Positions 1 to 11,440 of a DNA stretch of 64,000 bases are shown here, one piece after another. The position numbers and the translations under genes are program-made. This DNA is from Torreya grandis (taxonomy: Eukaryota; Streptophyta; Pinopsida; Cupressales; Taxaceae). A model generated the notes under the pieces. It was not told the DNA's origin, did not search any database, and saw only the letters and a program-made list of their open reading frames with translations. The stretch is taken from the NCBI GenBank assembly GCA_037957365.1, contig JARHVA010004255.1, forward strand, positions 1,203,001-1,267,000, given 5' to 3'. Position 1 is the stretch's first letter. Each line of letters begins with the position of its first letter.

Positions 1-2215
1 AAATTACTATGTATTGAAACAAGAATAATTTTCAAGTAATTAAGGAGAGCAATAAATGAAAGGAAACACGTAATCAAATGGGCCAATGAGCTTTATCCAA
101 TTGAGGTACAAATAAAAAAATCTTGCACCAATGCTAGCTATTGCAAGTTTTTTCAATACAACATACAATTGAGAAAAGAGTAAGCAGTCAATTTAGAAAG
201 TAAAATCTAATTAAGTAGTCAATATGAATGTTTTTAGATTATTATAGTATGATTTTTAGATATTATAAGAATTTGGTTGTAAACAAGGAACTAAAAAGTA
301 ATCTAAGGATGGTTTCAAGATGTTTAGGCTAAAAGGGATCTATATTGGCAATGGTATTAACTTGGTAGAAGGGCCTACCCCCTCACTTCACACATCATAA
401 TGATAAGGGTTTCATTTTCTTAGCTAAAATATACCATTAACCACATGTTTATACTTGGCTAAAAAACCAAGTCTTCTTCCCTCTTGGTGATGAAATCCAA
501 GTAGGTAGGCCTTGGATAGACAATCATTAAAATGCTTTTTAATATTTTTTAATTTGGTAGTGTGTACATAAAAGATAAAATAGTGAAACTAAATTTCATA
601 TTAAAAGCCACCTAATTTATACTATGTAATCTATTCTAATAATGCAAGCAATAATAAATGCAAGTGTGAGCTAATTACTAACATATAAGGGTTAATTCCA
701 ACTTTGAAACATAGTATAGTGTCAATTCAATCAATAGTGTTGCCTTTATACTATAGAAGTAAGGTTTTAAAAATGAACTACATAGATATATTTGACCTAT
801 ATTTTTAGATAGAACATATAATATATAACTATGTTGATAGGGTTGACCTAGTTGATTGTACAAAGGTAGTTTTAAAGATTGTAAACTATGAAAAATAAAA
901 CTATAAAAAATGCTAGAAATGATATATAAGGATAAAAAGGAACCTTGGCGGGTTGGAAGATGAAAATAAATATGATATTATTGTTAAATAACCTTAATTT
1001 TGACTTAAATTTTTTGCTAACTATGTTGATTGGGTTGACTTAGCTTTGTAGATCCTGTTTGCTAAAAACTTGAAATATATAAGGTTGATTGGGTCAACCT
1101 AGTATACTTAAACTAGAAGTATAAAAATATACAAGGTCAAATTGGTTAACATATGATCCTAAACCTACTTAAAAACCTACATAGATAGATTTGAGTCATA
1201 TGATGTGACTATATGTTAAACCTATGCACAAAAGTTAGAACTATGTCGATACAGTTGACCTAGTATCACAAATATATGATAATAGAAATGATAAAATAAT
1301 TAATTAAGTGAAAAAAAAACCTACAAGGGTTAGATTTATGTCAGGATCACTAGAATGTATGTAATTAGAAATGCATCATGTCTATAAATCAATCCTAACT
1401 TGGAGAAGACAGATCATACCATATACTTCTGATTGGGGCCACATTTATTAAACAGGAATATGACCAATATGGGGATCCACTAGACACAATTATGGGATCT
1501 ATTACCATAATAAACTATGATAGGGAGGGTTCCAAAGCCTTTAGTCAAGAATAATCATGTAATAACCCTAAGGTATTCCTATGTTTTGATATCTCACTAA
1601 ACTAATAACAAGTAAAGCAAATCTAATCTATTGCTCACCAAAGCTTGTGGCACAATATGAGGGGTTAGTAGAAAATTAAAAAAACATGCATATGAGAATC
1701 TTAATTAAGATATGTTTGAGTAAGATCCCAATTCATGGAATAATAAGATTAATATTATTTTAAGCTAATATTTATGCTAGTTATATCTAATAAAGAGAGG
1801 AGCAAAGTTAGAGAATACTTACTTGAATGATGTGCCCATCAAGACTCAAACTCTCCTTTGTCTAAAAGGGCTTCACAAGAGGGTTTTTTGGTTTGCAAGG
1901 GTCACTAATAAAGGAAAAATCACCCAATAATTATCCACAACACTAAATTCTCCATGTATAAACCCTAATCTAAGACTCCTCAAGTAAAACGGTGGAAGAG
2001 CAGATTGTAAAGAAGTGAAAGAGAATAATAACACTTGATTGCATATGAAACAATGATGAAATGATCTTGTATATATAGGTATATTTGACCCTAAACCCTT
2101 CCAAAAATCTTGGAAAATAGGGTTAACCTAGTTGACTTAACATAATTTTAGACAATTATTCACTAGGCCATGAGTAATGTTAGCCAAGAGCCAAACAAGT
2201 TCCTAAGTGAAAATC
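1..2215 (-). repeat. Left arm of a large inverted repeat
   Basis: Read on the minus strand, this stretch aligns in order with 2550-4850. Matching anchors include 347-367 with about 4481-4501, 1474-1486 with 3278-3290, the block around 1621-1655 with 3104-3145, and 2050-2215 with 2550-2700. Pairs of matching positions sum to about 4745-4850, so the arms are nearly collinear and the right arm carries about 85 extra bases. Divergence is substantial, perhaps 25-30% by eye, with small indels. The left end is cut by the window edge, so the repeat probably continues outward. No coding capacity is visible. The arm may be a long terminal repeat or an untranslated part of an LTR element, but I found no TG/CA end to prove it. 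Confidence 0.85.
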
Positions 2216-2549
2216 ACCCAAAACTATATAGGGTCAACCCAGTCAACCTAGTATAGATAACTAATAAAAGGGGATTAAGGTGAGTAAAATAAGGATGGAA
2301 AGTGGGAAAATACTAGAGGAGTGTGAAAATGAGGAGTAATATCTTAGGGACTAGTTTTCTGAGCTAGTTAGATTGGTAATAATGTGGAAATAAGGGATAA
2401 CAATCCTACGAGGCATCAATGGTATACCCACCCCTTTCCTAATACACCCTTTAAGTCATGAACTTATAGAGATTGATTATATATGGGTTATTAAAATATT
2501 TAAAGTGTTATTATTTGATAAAATTTTAAAATGTTATGTATATACAAAA
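2216..2549. other. Spacer between the inverted-repeat arms
   Basis: Here the two arms stop aligning convincingly. The left side holds a copy of the GGTCAACC/GTCAACC motif at about 2235-2260. The right side is AT-rich. No gene or structural RNA is recognised. If the palindrome arose from two insertions, the junction should lie in this stretch. Confidence 0.5.
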
Positions 2550-4850
2550 TTCATTTAGGTTCTAGGTCAGCTCTTGGTCGACCTAGCTCGTGACCTAGTG
2601 AATTTTTGTCAATATCAGTACTAAGTTGACTGGATCAACCCTATCAGCCAATTTTTTTGAAAGGATTATGGTTAAATACACACATATATATACAATATAA
2701 TTTCACCATTATTTAGAGAATAGAAGAAGAAGCAATAGTTATTACGCATCTTCTTACCCACTATTCTATTTGAGGAGCAAGCATAGGGTTTCATACTTTA
2801 TTTGGAGATACAAATCTTGTCTTGTGGAAAATTATTTTGGATGCATTGATAGTGTTTTAGCCTATATATTATTTATCCTTATAAAACTTACATAACACAA
2901 AAACCTATTATGAATCACCTTGACTAAGAGAGAGATTGAGACTCGACTGGTTCATCTTTAAAGGTAAGTATTCCTAACTTTATTCCTCCTTTTTAAGAGT
3001 AGATAAATATGCATTTATACTTATCTTCCATGCATTAGGATTCCATATACATTTATATTATTATATGTCTTCTATGCATGTTTTCTTTTGTTACTTATTA
3101 CCCTCACTTTATGCCACAAGCTTTGGTGAGCACTAGATTAGACTTTGATTTACTTGATATTAGTTTAGTGAATATGAAAACATACGTATTAATTAGGGTT
3201 ATTTCATGATTTTTCTTGATTGGAGGCTTTATAACCCTCCCTAGTATTATTTTTGTGATAATAAATCCCCTAATTAGGTCTAGTGGATCCACATATTGAT
3301 CATGTTCCTGCTTATTTAATGTATCCTCAATTTAAATTGTAAGTAGGATCTATCTTCTCCAAGTTAGGATTGATTTATATATATGATGCATTTATGATTT
3401 TATATATTCTAGTGAACCTAATGTGAATATAAATCTTAAAATTTTTCTTTCACATTTTTTATTTTCTATCATTTTATTTATTATTTTTCTATATTTGTGA
3501 TACTAGGTTGATAGGGCTAGAATAGTATCTCACTTTTGTGTATAGGTTTAACACACAGTCACTTCAAAAATGACTCTATTCTATTTTTTCAAGTCTTCAT
3601 CAGATATAGGTTATTGGGTTTAATAGTTCAACACAGTATTCATACAAACTTCCAAAAAACATACTAGGTCAATCAGGCCAGTAAAGTCATCTTACAGGCT
3701 TCTAGAAAACATACTAGGTCGACTAGGTTGGTATAGTCATCTTCACAGGTTTCAGCAAACAAGTAATTTCATAACTAGATCACCCATTTGACATAGTTAG
3801 TAGAATTTTCAAGTAAAATTCAATGCACTTCAACAAAAATCTTAATTTGCTTTGCATCTTCCAACCCACCAAGGTTCCTTTCTCTCTTTCTCATTCATTT
3901 TAATTCTTCCTTATAGTTCTATTTTACATAGTTTGTAGTCTTTAATACTACCAACATACAACAAATTAGGTTGACTTGGTAAATCTAGTTTTATATTCAT
4001 ATTTTATCTAAAATACTAGGTTGACCTTATTGACATAGTTATTAAATACCCTTGCTTCAATAGTACAATAGTGACATTGTTGACTTTATTATGTAATGTT
4101 TGCATACACTATCATATGAACTAATATTGTACTATGTTCCAAATTAGGAATTAATAATTATATGCTAGTATTTAATTCACACTTTCACTTTCAACTATTG
4201 GTATTATTAGAGTAGATCACATAGTATAACTAGGTGGTTTTTCAATATACCATTTAGTTTCACTATTTTTATTTTTCTTACAAATACTAAAAAATCACAT
4301 AATTTCAAAATACATTTAAACATTTGTCTACCCAAGGCATACCTAATTAGATATCATCACTAAGGGGTAAAATAACTTGGTTTTCTATCCAAGTATAAAT
4401 ACATGTTTAATGGTATATATTGGTAAAGAACCCAACACCCTTATCACTATAGGATTATGAAGTGAGGGGGTAGGCCCTAATACCAAGCCAATACCATTGC
4501 CAACATAGATCCCTCTCAACCTAAATGTCCTAAAAGCATCCATATATTTATTTCTAGTTCCCTACTTTCAACCAACTTCCTTATCACACTTAAAATAATA
4601 CTTTATATATCTAACAACATTCAAGATGACCACTTAGTTAGTATTTAATTTTCAATTGACTACTTGCTATTTTCCCATTATATGTTTTATTACAAAAAAA
4701 TTATTTGGCTAGCATTAGTTCAAGGTTTTGTGCTATATGCTTCAATTAGATCATTCTCATTAACATAATTGATTTTGTGTTTCCTTAAATTTATTGATTT
4801 CAATTACATTTCAAAATTTCTTCCATGTTTTAGTATACTATCATTGTGTT
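2550..4850 (+). repeat. Right arm of a large inverted repeat
   Basis: This is the inverted counterpart of 1-2215. The best-preserved block is about 2920-3400, which also recurs in direct orientation at 31540-32090. The arm continues smoothly into a tandem array at 4885-5100 and then a degraded gypsy reading frame from about 5200. It could therefore be the long 5' LTR or leader of that element. I could not find a matching 3' LTR after 11440, so this is a guess. The arm includes many copies of a dyad motif of the form GGTTGACC followed by GTCAACC. Confidence 0.85.
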
Positions 4851-4884
4851 TGACATAGTCTTTTATAGACTATCTATTTTTGTT

Positions 4885-5100
4885 GCCTTCATTACTAAGT
4901 CAACTTGGTCAACCCAATATTCTTTTCTAATTTTTAGGATATAGTAGCAAGTTGACCCTATTGACTTTGTATCCTTATCAAGCTACTTTATATCCCATGT
5001 TATAATACTAGGTTGACCCTGTCAACTCAGTATCCTTATTTTCCCATTTTTTAAACCCTATTTCTAGTACTAGGTTGACCCAATCAAATTTGTACTCATA
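4885..5100 (+). repeat. Degenerate ~60-bp tandem array with a dyad motif
   Basis: Four successive units start near 4892, 4949, 5010 and 5070. Each carries a form of GGTTGACC, a short gap, then TCAACTCAGTATCC or TTGACTTTGTATCC. The spacing is close to 60 bp. The first half and second half of the motif are inverted, so each unit has a small dyad. Scattered single copies occur through both inverted-repeat arms, for example near 829, 1083, 1240, 2120, 2235, 2622, 3713, 3960 and 4018. Confidence 0.7.
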
Positions 5101-5199
5101 TTTATCTCTTTTTATTTCCTTTATTTTACATCACCTTTGAATTTCATAATCTCCCTCCTTCATCATGAACTTATTATTTGAATACATCACTTATTTGAA

Positions 5200-5488
5200 T
5201 TATATGGATATGATGAGTCTTACCATCCCTAATAGGTTCTCCCATAAGTAACTTGTGGTACCTATTCTAGATGAAATCAATGTTCATATATCCACTTTCA
5301 CAAAAAAATATGGGAACCCTCCTCATTCCTCTTGAATTATATTATACACCTAAAATACTCTTTTTCATCTCTGAGTTTCCTCAACATCAAGGAAAGGATC
5401 CTTCTACTATTTACCAAATAATTATAAGTGGTCAAGTTGAAAAGCCTCATTCACCTTCTCCTATGTTCTTAAATGGATTTGGGGATCC
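5200..5488 (+). pseudogene. Gag-like reading-frame remnant upstream of the insertion
   Basis: An open frame of 76 codons runs from 5271 and is interrupted at codon GAT (5484) by the younger LTR element. If the insert and one copy of its GATCC duplication are removed, the frame continues into the sequence after 7690 for about 25 codons, and a +1 frame then stays open longer. The residues are not diagnostic: proline-rich, with an NGFGDP stretch at the break. Because a gypsy-type protease follows in the same orientation at 9280-9740, I infer that this is the gag part of the same old element. No Gag family motif was recognised here. Confidence 0.4.
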
Positions 5489-6441
5489 TGATAGGACCTA
5501 AGTTCCCCAAAGCTCTGACACAACTTGTTAGAATTAAGAGCACACATGATTACCATTGTATAAGCAACTTACATGCAGAAATAACCAGAAGAACAAATAA
5601 CTATCAATGAGAAAACACATAGAATATGAGAGGCAACACACAATTGTATTCAACTCATTACAAAGGAAATTACAATAAAGAGATCACACTCTTCTTCCAC
5701 CTCTATGAGGCTTCCTCCTCAAGGGATCCAAGTAATCTTCCCATCTGAGTAATCTTCTCTCATAGGTCACAAGTAACAACTTACACACGCTGTTGTTAAC
5801 CTCATTGTACATCCAGTACAATCGAGTACGAATCGGTACTCCAAGTAGATCTCACCATGATCTTGATCCTGATGTATTGCTGTCACCTTGATCTTGCTCC
5901 CCCATCAATCCTATTCTGACCCTCACATACACACATCCCTACAGACCAACCTGATCTTACTTATCACATGTAGATCTCCTTCATGATCCTGCAACACCCT
6001 GCATATCAAACCTGATCTTACATATATGGGGAATCCTACTTGATTCCACCATGGGAAGAACTCTCCAAGCTCCACACTTGGGTTATACAAGTTCAACACA
6101 GTTACTCACTTAACAATACAGCCCATGAGTCTATTATATAGATCTCATGCATACACTAATTTAGACAAGTGGCTCAAAGACTCGAACTGGTCTTTATCAT
6201 GTAAACTATGTGTTCACTCAACTGACTGTTTGTCAACAACAGTTCTAACTACCACAGGTGACCGACATCAATCCCTACCTTCCTAGAGGTGACTGATGCT
6301 GACCAATATCTTGTCAATGCCAATTTCCCTTGTACTGTCCCTTGACCGACATCAGTTGTGGCCTGCCGACACTGGTGACTGTCATGCATAGAAAACCTCC
6401 CTGTTTTCCTTAGGTGAAGCTTTTAGCTCCACACCCTAACA
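5489..6441 (-). repeat. 3' LTR of the short copia-type element
   Basis: The plus strand begins TGATAGGACC and ends CACCCTAACA, so the minus-strand LTR reads TG...CA. It aligns end to end with 6740-7690, with differences that are mostly C/T and G/A transitions plus a few 1-2 base indels (about 94-95% alike by eye). A TATATAAT sequence on the minus strand at 6140-6133 matches the promoter-box position of the other LTR. Confidence 0.93.
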
Positions 6442-6452
6442 ATCTCCCACTT
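6442..6452 (-). other. Polypurine tract of the copia-type element
   Basis: On the minus strand the bases AAGTGGGAGAT lie directly before the TGTTAGGG start of the 3' LTR. This is the usual plus-strand primer site of plant copia elements. Confidence 0.85.
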
Positions 6453-6726
6453 GGAGATAAATAGCTGCACCTGTACCTAAACTAGTAATCTATCTAATTT
6501 GCATCCTGGCTTATATTCCTCTTCAAGCTCCCACTCAAAGACTACCCACCACACTCCTTGTGGTGTTAATCCTGTGCCTGAATTTCTTCATCCTCAGCTT
6601 ACCTTCTTCTACCATTGTTATACTCCCACTCAATCAGAAACCCCTGTGAGTAACCTGTAATCAACAAACCACTAACCAGATCTGGCCATCTGTTAGTCAA
6701 ACTCACTTTGAGAACATCCAACCTCA
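6453..6726 (-). other. Non-coding interior of the copia-type element
   Basis: About 275 bases between PBS and PPT without an open frame of note and without Gag or Pol motifs. It is rich in CTCCCACT/ACTCAAAG-like words and has a higher GC content than the surrounding DNA. Confidence 0.8.
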
Positions 6727-6737
6727 CTCTGATACCA
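6727..6737 (-). other. Primer-binding site, initiator-Met tRNA type
   Basis: The minus strand reads TGGTATCAGAG two bases after the end of the 5' LTR. This is the standard plant PBS complementary to the 3' end of initiator methionine tRNA. It fixes the orientation of the element. Confidence 0.9.
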
Positions 6738-6739
6738 TT

Positions 6740-7690
6740 TGATAGGACCTAAGTTCCCCAAAGCTCTGACACAACTTGTCAGAATTAAGAGCACACATGA
6801 CTACCATTGTATAAGCAACTTACATGCGGAAATAACCAGAAGAACAAATAAATATCAATGAGAAAACACAGAATATGAGAGGCAACACACAATTGTATTC
6901 AACTCATTACAAAGGAAATTACAATAAAGAGATCACTCTCTTCTTCCACCTCTGTGAGGCTTCCTCCTCAAGGGATCCAAGTAATCTTCCCACCTGAGTA
7001 ATCTTCTCTCATAGGTCACAACTAACAACTTACGCAAGCTGTTGTTCACCTCATTGTACATCTAGTACAATCAAGTACAAACCGGTACTCCAAGTAGATC
7101 TCACCATGATCCTGCTCCTGATGTATTGCTATCACCTTGATCTTGCTCCCCCATCGATCCTATTCTGACCCTCACATACACACATCCCTACAGACCAACT
7201 TGATCTTACTTATAACATGTAGATCTCCTCCATGATCCTGCAACACCCTACATATCAAACCTGATCTTACATACATGGGGAATCCTACTTGATTTCACCA
7301 TGGGAAGAACTCTCCAAGCTCCACACTTGGGTTCTACAAGTTCAACATATTTCTTCACTTAACAATACATCCCACGAGTCTATTATATAGATCTCATGCA
7401 TACACTAATTTAGACAAGTGGATCAAAGACTCAAATTGGTCTTTATCATGTAAACTACGCATTCACTTAACTGACTATTCATCAACAGCAGTTCTGACTG
7501 CCATAGGTGACCGACGTCAGTCCCTGCCTTCTTGGAGGTGACCAATGCTAGCCGATATCCTGCTGATGCTAGTTTCCCTTGCACTATCCCTTGACCAACA
7601 TCAGTTGTGGTCTACCAACGTCAGTGACTGTCATGCATAGAAAACCTCCCTGTTTGCCTTAAGTGAAGCTTTTAGCTCCACACCCTAATA
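6740..7690 (-). repeat. 5' LTR of the short copia-type element
   Basis: Partner of 5489-6441. The plus-strand end is CACCCTAATA where the other copy has CACCCTAACA, so the terminal TG on the minus strand has decayed to TA by one transition. A minus-strand TATATAAT at 7389-7382, about 300 bases into the LTR, is a plausible core promoter and would put transcription start some 330 bases in. The duplicated GATCC follows at 7691-7695. Confidence 0.93.
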
Positions 7691-7695
7691 GATCC

Positions 7696-9250
7696 AACCT
7701 CTTCCTTCTATTTTGACCCCTTATTATACCATGACTTCTTCTTTGACTTCCTCTCTCTCCATGCCTAGTATCTCTACTAACATGGCAAGTTATACATCTA
7801 GTGGGCCTCTTCCAAAACCCACTCTTCTCAATTATTCCACTAATGCATTGTATTCTACCCATGGTAATCATGCTTGTAGTGCTTCTTTTTCTCATCCCTT
7901 TACTATTACATATTTTAACACATAATAAAATTATACCACTAGTTCCTCAGTTAATAAAAACTCTTTTCAAGCTTCTAATAACACCCATAGTGGTACCCAA
8001 GCCACTATTACCAATTCTAATTCTTTTAAATAATGCCAAAAATATATCCCAAACTCACCAACTCCTATTAAAAACTCTTAATCAAATGAATGATTTTAAA
8101 TCTAAAAATGAAAATCAAATGATGTAAATTCATCTTATCCATCTAATCACAATACCAATCACCATTTATCTTCAAATGATAACATAAATGTTCACAAACC
8201 TTTATCCTTATAAAAATTACTAAAACATCTACCAAAGCCTCTCCCATGAGAACTTGATCCCACTCATCCTATGAAATCTTGGTATGATCCCAATAAATTT
8301 TATTGGTTTCATGCTAGTTGGGATCATTCTCATGAGACCTATAGGTAGATTCATAATTTGTCTATGGATTTCCTTCTTGGTCCCAATTCAGACCATGATT
8401 CTATCATTCATCAATGTAAAGAAGCCTATGACATTTATTTCAAATCACATGAAACACATATTAAATATCAATCTTTGAATTAAGATAATGATCATTTGGC
8501 CATCTATAAAGATCCTCTTCTAAATCACCAAGATATCAAAGACAAGCCCACATTTTCTACCAATAATGTTTACAATCTTCTTAACCCAACTCCTAAATAT
8601 AATATGTTTAATATGACTAATATGTGAAGGATGGTTGCTTTCACTGATCCTAAACTCATCTACGCACTTTCATTATCTCACAAATTTCATGTTATCCAAG
8701 ATTCTTCTCCAACTCCCTTAAATGAACTTAGGAAATATGACCTTATATATTTTGATGAACCAATTACATATCCTCCTTTGGATAACACTTCCCATACCAT
8801 TTTTACCATCCCTCCATATTCTCTACCTAAAACCAATGACTCTCAAGTTTCTATTAACACCTCTTATAATCTATCAAACCACACTTGCATCCACTACTCC
8901 ATCTTCTCAACATAATATATAAACATTCCTTCCTATTGAAGCTTATGAATCTTTTAAAAATAGATTTACATTTACTTCAGCTCTTCTTTCTGAGGACCTC
9001 CACCAACACTATGCACCTCTTTCCTAAAATATTGTTATGGGTTGTGATGAGTGGGATCCTATAATGAAACTCACTAATATAACATCCAAAATCCCATTTT
9101 TAGAACTTATGAGGACCTATTCACATCATCATAACTATCTTATGCAACATTTGTTCAAAATGAAAATCCCTCATCCTCCTCTAGTAGGATGAGAAACAAC
9201 CTTATTTGGATCATAAGATAGCATATTTCAACAATGCAAAGAGATGTCCA
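7696..9250 (+). pseudogene. Decayed gag-like region of the old gypsy element
   Basis: Several plus-strand frames of 60-108 codons overlap here, none with a recognisable Gag core. The predicted peptides are rich in Ser, Thr, Asn, Pro and His. Open segments switch frame repeatedly, as expected for a pseudogene with indels (for example 7713-7925, 7801-8127, 8284-8478 and 8631-8915). Position between the interrupted frame at 5271 and the protease at 9280 suggests the Gag and pre-protease part of one polyprotein. Several frames open with TTG rather than ATG and are not real starts. Confidence 0.4.
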
Positions 9251-9740
9251 TATATGTTGATGAAATAATGGATACTTATCTTTCACTTATATTAACCATT
9301 GCTTCCATAATCCTTGATGAGATTTTTCTTTATATGAATGATCCTCATCTTTTCATTGGTTTTCAAATTGGTGATATCCAAGCTAAGTGTACCTTGATTG
9401 ATGAGGGTTAATGTACTTGGGTTACCTCTCTCAATATTATCAAAAACCTTGTATATTGTGAATGAAATATAAAATCCACCTGAAACACATGTGAAATATA
9501 TGATTGAAGGAAAATGCATCCTTTAGGTTGTGTGTGGCTCCCCATTATCATCCCACCTATCACTATTCATGTGAAGGTGATGATATTTAAATTTCCTCTA
9601 TATTACAATGTTTTTATTGGTAGGCCATAGACTCATTGTATGAGATTATTTACCTCTTATACTTTCCAATGCATCAAATTTCCTCACAATGGAGCCATTT
9701 ATAGGATTCAGGGTGACACCAATCCTTTGTATTTCAAACA
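9251..9740 (+). pseudogene. Retropepsin (aspartic protease) remnant, Ty3/gypsy type
   Basis: The plus-strand frame reads TLIDEG at 9391-9408, followed by a stop and TWVTSLNIIKNL, in the place of the retropepsin active site (Asp-Thr/Ser-Gly with a following hydrophobic stretch). About 200 bases on, the frame gives YYNVFIGRP at 9601-9627, a stop, then QCIKFPHNGAIYRIQGD at about 9670-9720. This is the conserved C-terminal block of plant gypsy proteases (canonical form: hydrophobic-LGRPW, then PSTxHQxxKF and a GD). The catalytic Asp (9400-9402) survives, but at least three stops break the frame. The protease would cut the Gag-Pol polyprotein in the virus-like particle. Confidence 0.78.
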
Positions 9741-11440
9741 ATTCTAGGACTGGGGTGTATTCAAGATTCCTACACTTGAACCCTTGCCAAGCATTCCATT
9801 TAATTAATATTAAAAATTTAAATTTCCCATCAATTATAATAGAGGTTATAATGGTCATCCCAAACTCATTGTAAATATTTCCCCTAACCTCCTAGATTCT
9901 AATGAGGATGAACCTGATGAGTCAATCTCAATATTAAAACATCCAATCTCTCACCTCACCTTATCTTTTAGCTTCCTACTTATTTTCTCCATCATTCTCA
10001 TCAACCACCTTGTGATGGCATCCCTTTTATCTTAACTAAGACTCAACATTCCATTCATCACACCACATTGGATGACAATGTCATACCTACCTATGCCATT
10101 GATATTAATACACCTGATTTTGATGATGGTTATACCTTAGATGATCCATTCTTATAAGGGTTTATTTTGGCACAAAATTTTGATATTATTCATTATTGTT
10201 CCTCTTTTCTTTAGTATTTTTGTATATATTCCCATATTCTATCATATATCATTCATAATTTTAGTATTTTCCCTCTTTATCATAGGGTAAAGATGGTGTG
10301 AACACCTCTAATTTCTAAAGAACCTATAGGAATATGCTTATGGATCATGATATGACTAGTCCCTATCATTATTATAGATACCATGACCCATATATCCTAC
10401 TTATCCTTGAGATGCGTGAGACTCTCCTTCAAATTTATGTGGGCCCTTCCCCTCCCTCAATAAAGCCTAGTTGGGATCCTATTCTCACACCTAATTTATC
10501 TAAGTCTCTTCCCACTTATAATCTTGTTTTTTTTTCTATTTAGCCTTTTCTAGTCTCTCCACAATCCCTACTTTATGTTGGTGACATTCATCATCCTCTT
10601 TTTTCCATGAAATGGGTTGATCATCCTTATTGTGACATTCATAAAGTTTTATTTCATTGTACTAGATATTTTTCCTTATGCCAAGTTCTTATATATTTTG
10701 TTACACCTCCTCTTATGATTAGACCTATCAATACTAATCATAGGTGTATCTATTACTTCTACCACATAGATAACCATTCATCCATGCACTCTTGTAAGTT
10801 ACACAAATATATTAAAAATTTGCATCCTACTAATCGTCAACCCTTAGACAAGGCTATACCTCCCCTAAAAGTGTTACTTGATTATGCTTCTATGTATAGA
10901 GAGGTATTTTTTTTCTATCACCAATGTGTCACACATCACACTGATCATTATTTCATCCTTTAGAAGCATCCCAAGATCACCTCCTAACCATTCCTTCAAT
11001 TATAACATTCCTCCCACATGTCATTCTATCATGAAGGCTCCCCATTATTCTCTTATGGTTCCACCTCCTATAGTTCCATATCCTCTTGTGCTCCCTTATT
11101 CACCTATTATTCCTCCACCCATTATTCCCACACCCATAGAACTTCCCTCAACTATGGATACTTCTCTATATGTGAGTCCCTCACTTGTGGCTCCTTCCCC
11201 ATAGATGACCCTTCATCTTTCATAAAAACCACTCTTATGTATTCTCTTGAGCATCCCCTACATTATAATCATCAACATGATCCTTTAAGAATTAACTCCT
11301 TTTTTATTGAAGATATTCAATGTGAATTATTTTCTCAACTTTCATTGAAGATCGATGAGAAATTAGCTATAGTTCACATTCAACTTCATAGAGACTTATC
11401 AGATGTTATTGATAATGTGTGTGGACAAATATATTAGTAC
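9741..11440 (+). pseudogene. Unidentified region downstream of the protease remnant
   Basis: Where RT, RNase H and integrase should follow, I see none of their motifs. There are plus-strand frames at 10334-10543, 10607-10963, 10878-11204 and 11018-11437 (139 codons, the longest in the window). Two patches near 10630-10700 and 10745-10830 have Cys/His patterns (CDIHKVLFHC and YYFYHIDNHSSMHSCKLHKYI). They recall the C-x2-H...H-x4-C-like spacing of Gag knuckles in some plant gypsy elements, but each lacks a ligand. The rest is rich in Pro, Ser and His. It could be a rearranged gag copy or an extra open frame; both readings are weak. Confidence 0.3.

Larger units (their letters stand above)
5489..7690 (-). 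mobile_element. Short non-autonomous LTR retrotransposon (copia-type ends)
   Basis: A complete LTR element in minus orientation with two direct repeats of 953 and 951 bp around only 298 bp of interior. On the minus strand the order is 5' LTR (7690-6740), PBS, interior, PPT and 3' LTR (6441-5489). LTRs start TGTTAGGG and end in CA. A perfect 5-bp target duplication, GATCC, flanks it at 5484-5488 and 7691-7695. The interior has no coding frame, so it must have moved with enzymes supplied by another element. The PPT-LTR junction (AAGTGGGAGAT then TGTTAGG) and the PBS are typical of plant Ty1/copia elements, so I infer a copia-derived deletion derivative. It is the youngest recognisable insertion here. 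Confidence 0.93.

Noticed and set aside
5256..5275. Primer-binding site after the right inverted-repeat arm
   Set aside because: TGGTACCTATTC has only a partial match to the initiator-Met site and no LTR end (CA) sits next to it.
11018..11437. The longest open frame (139 codons) as a host gene
   Set aside because: It begins inside an old gypsy remnant, is Ser/Tyr/His-rich, overlaps another frame and matches no family I know. There is no promoter or intron evidence.
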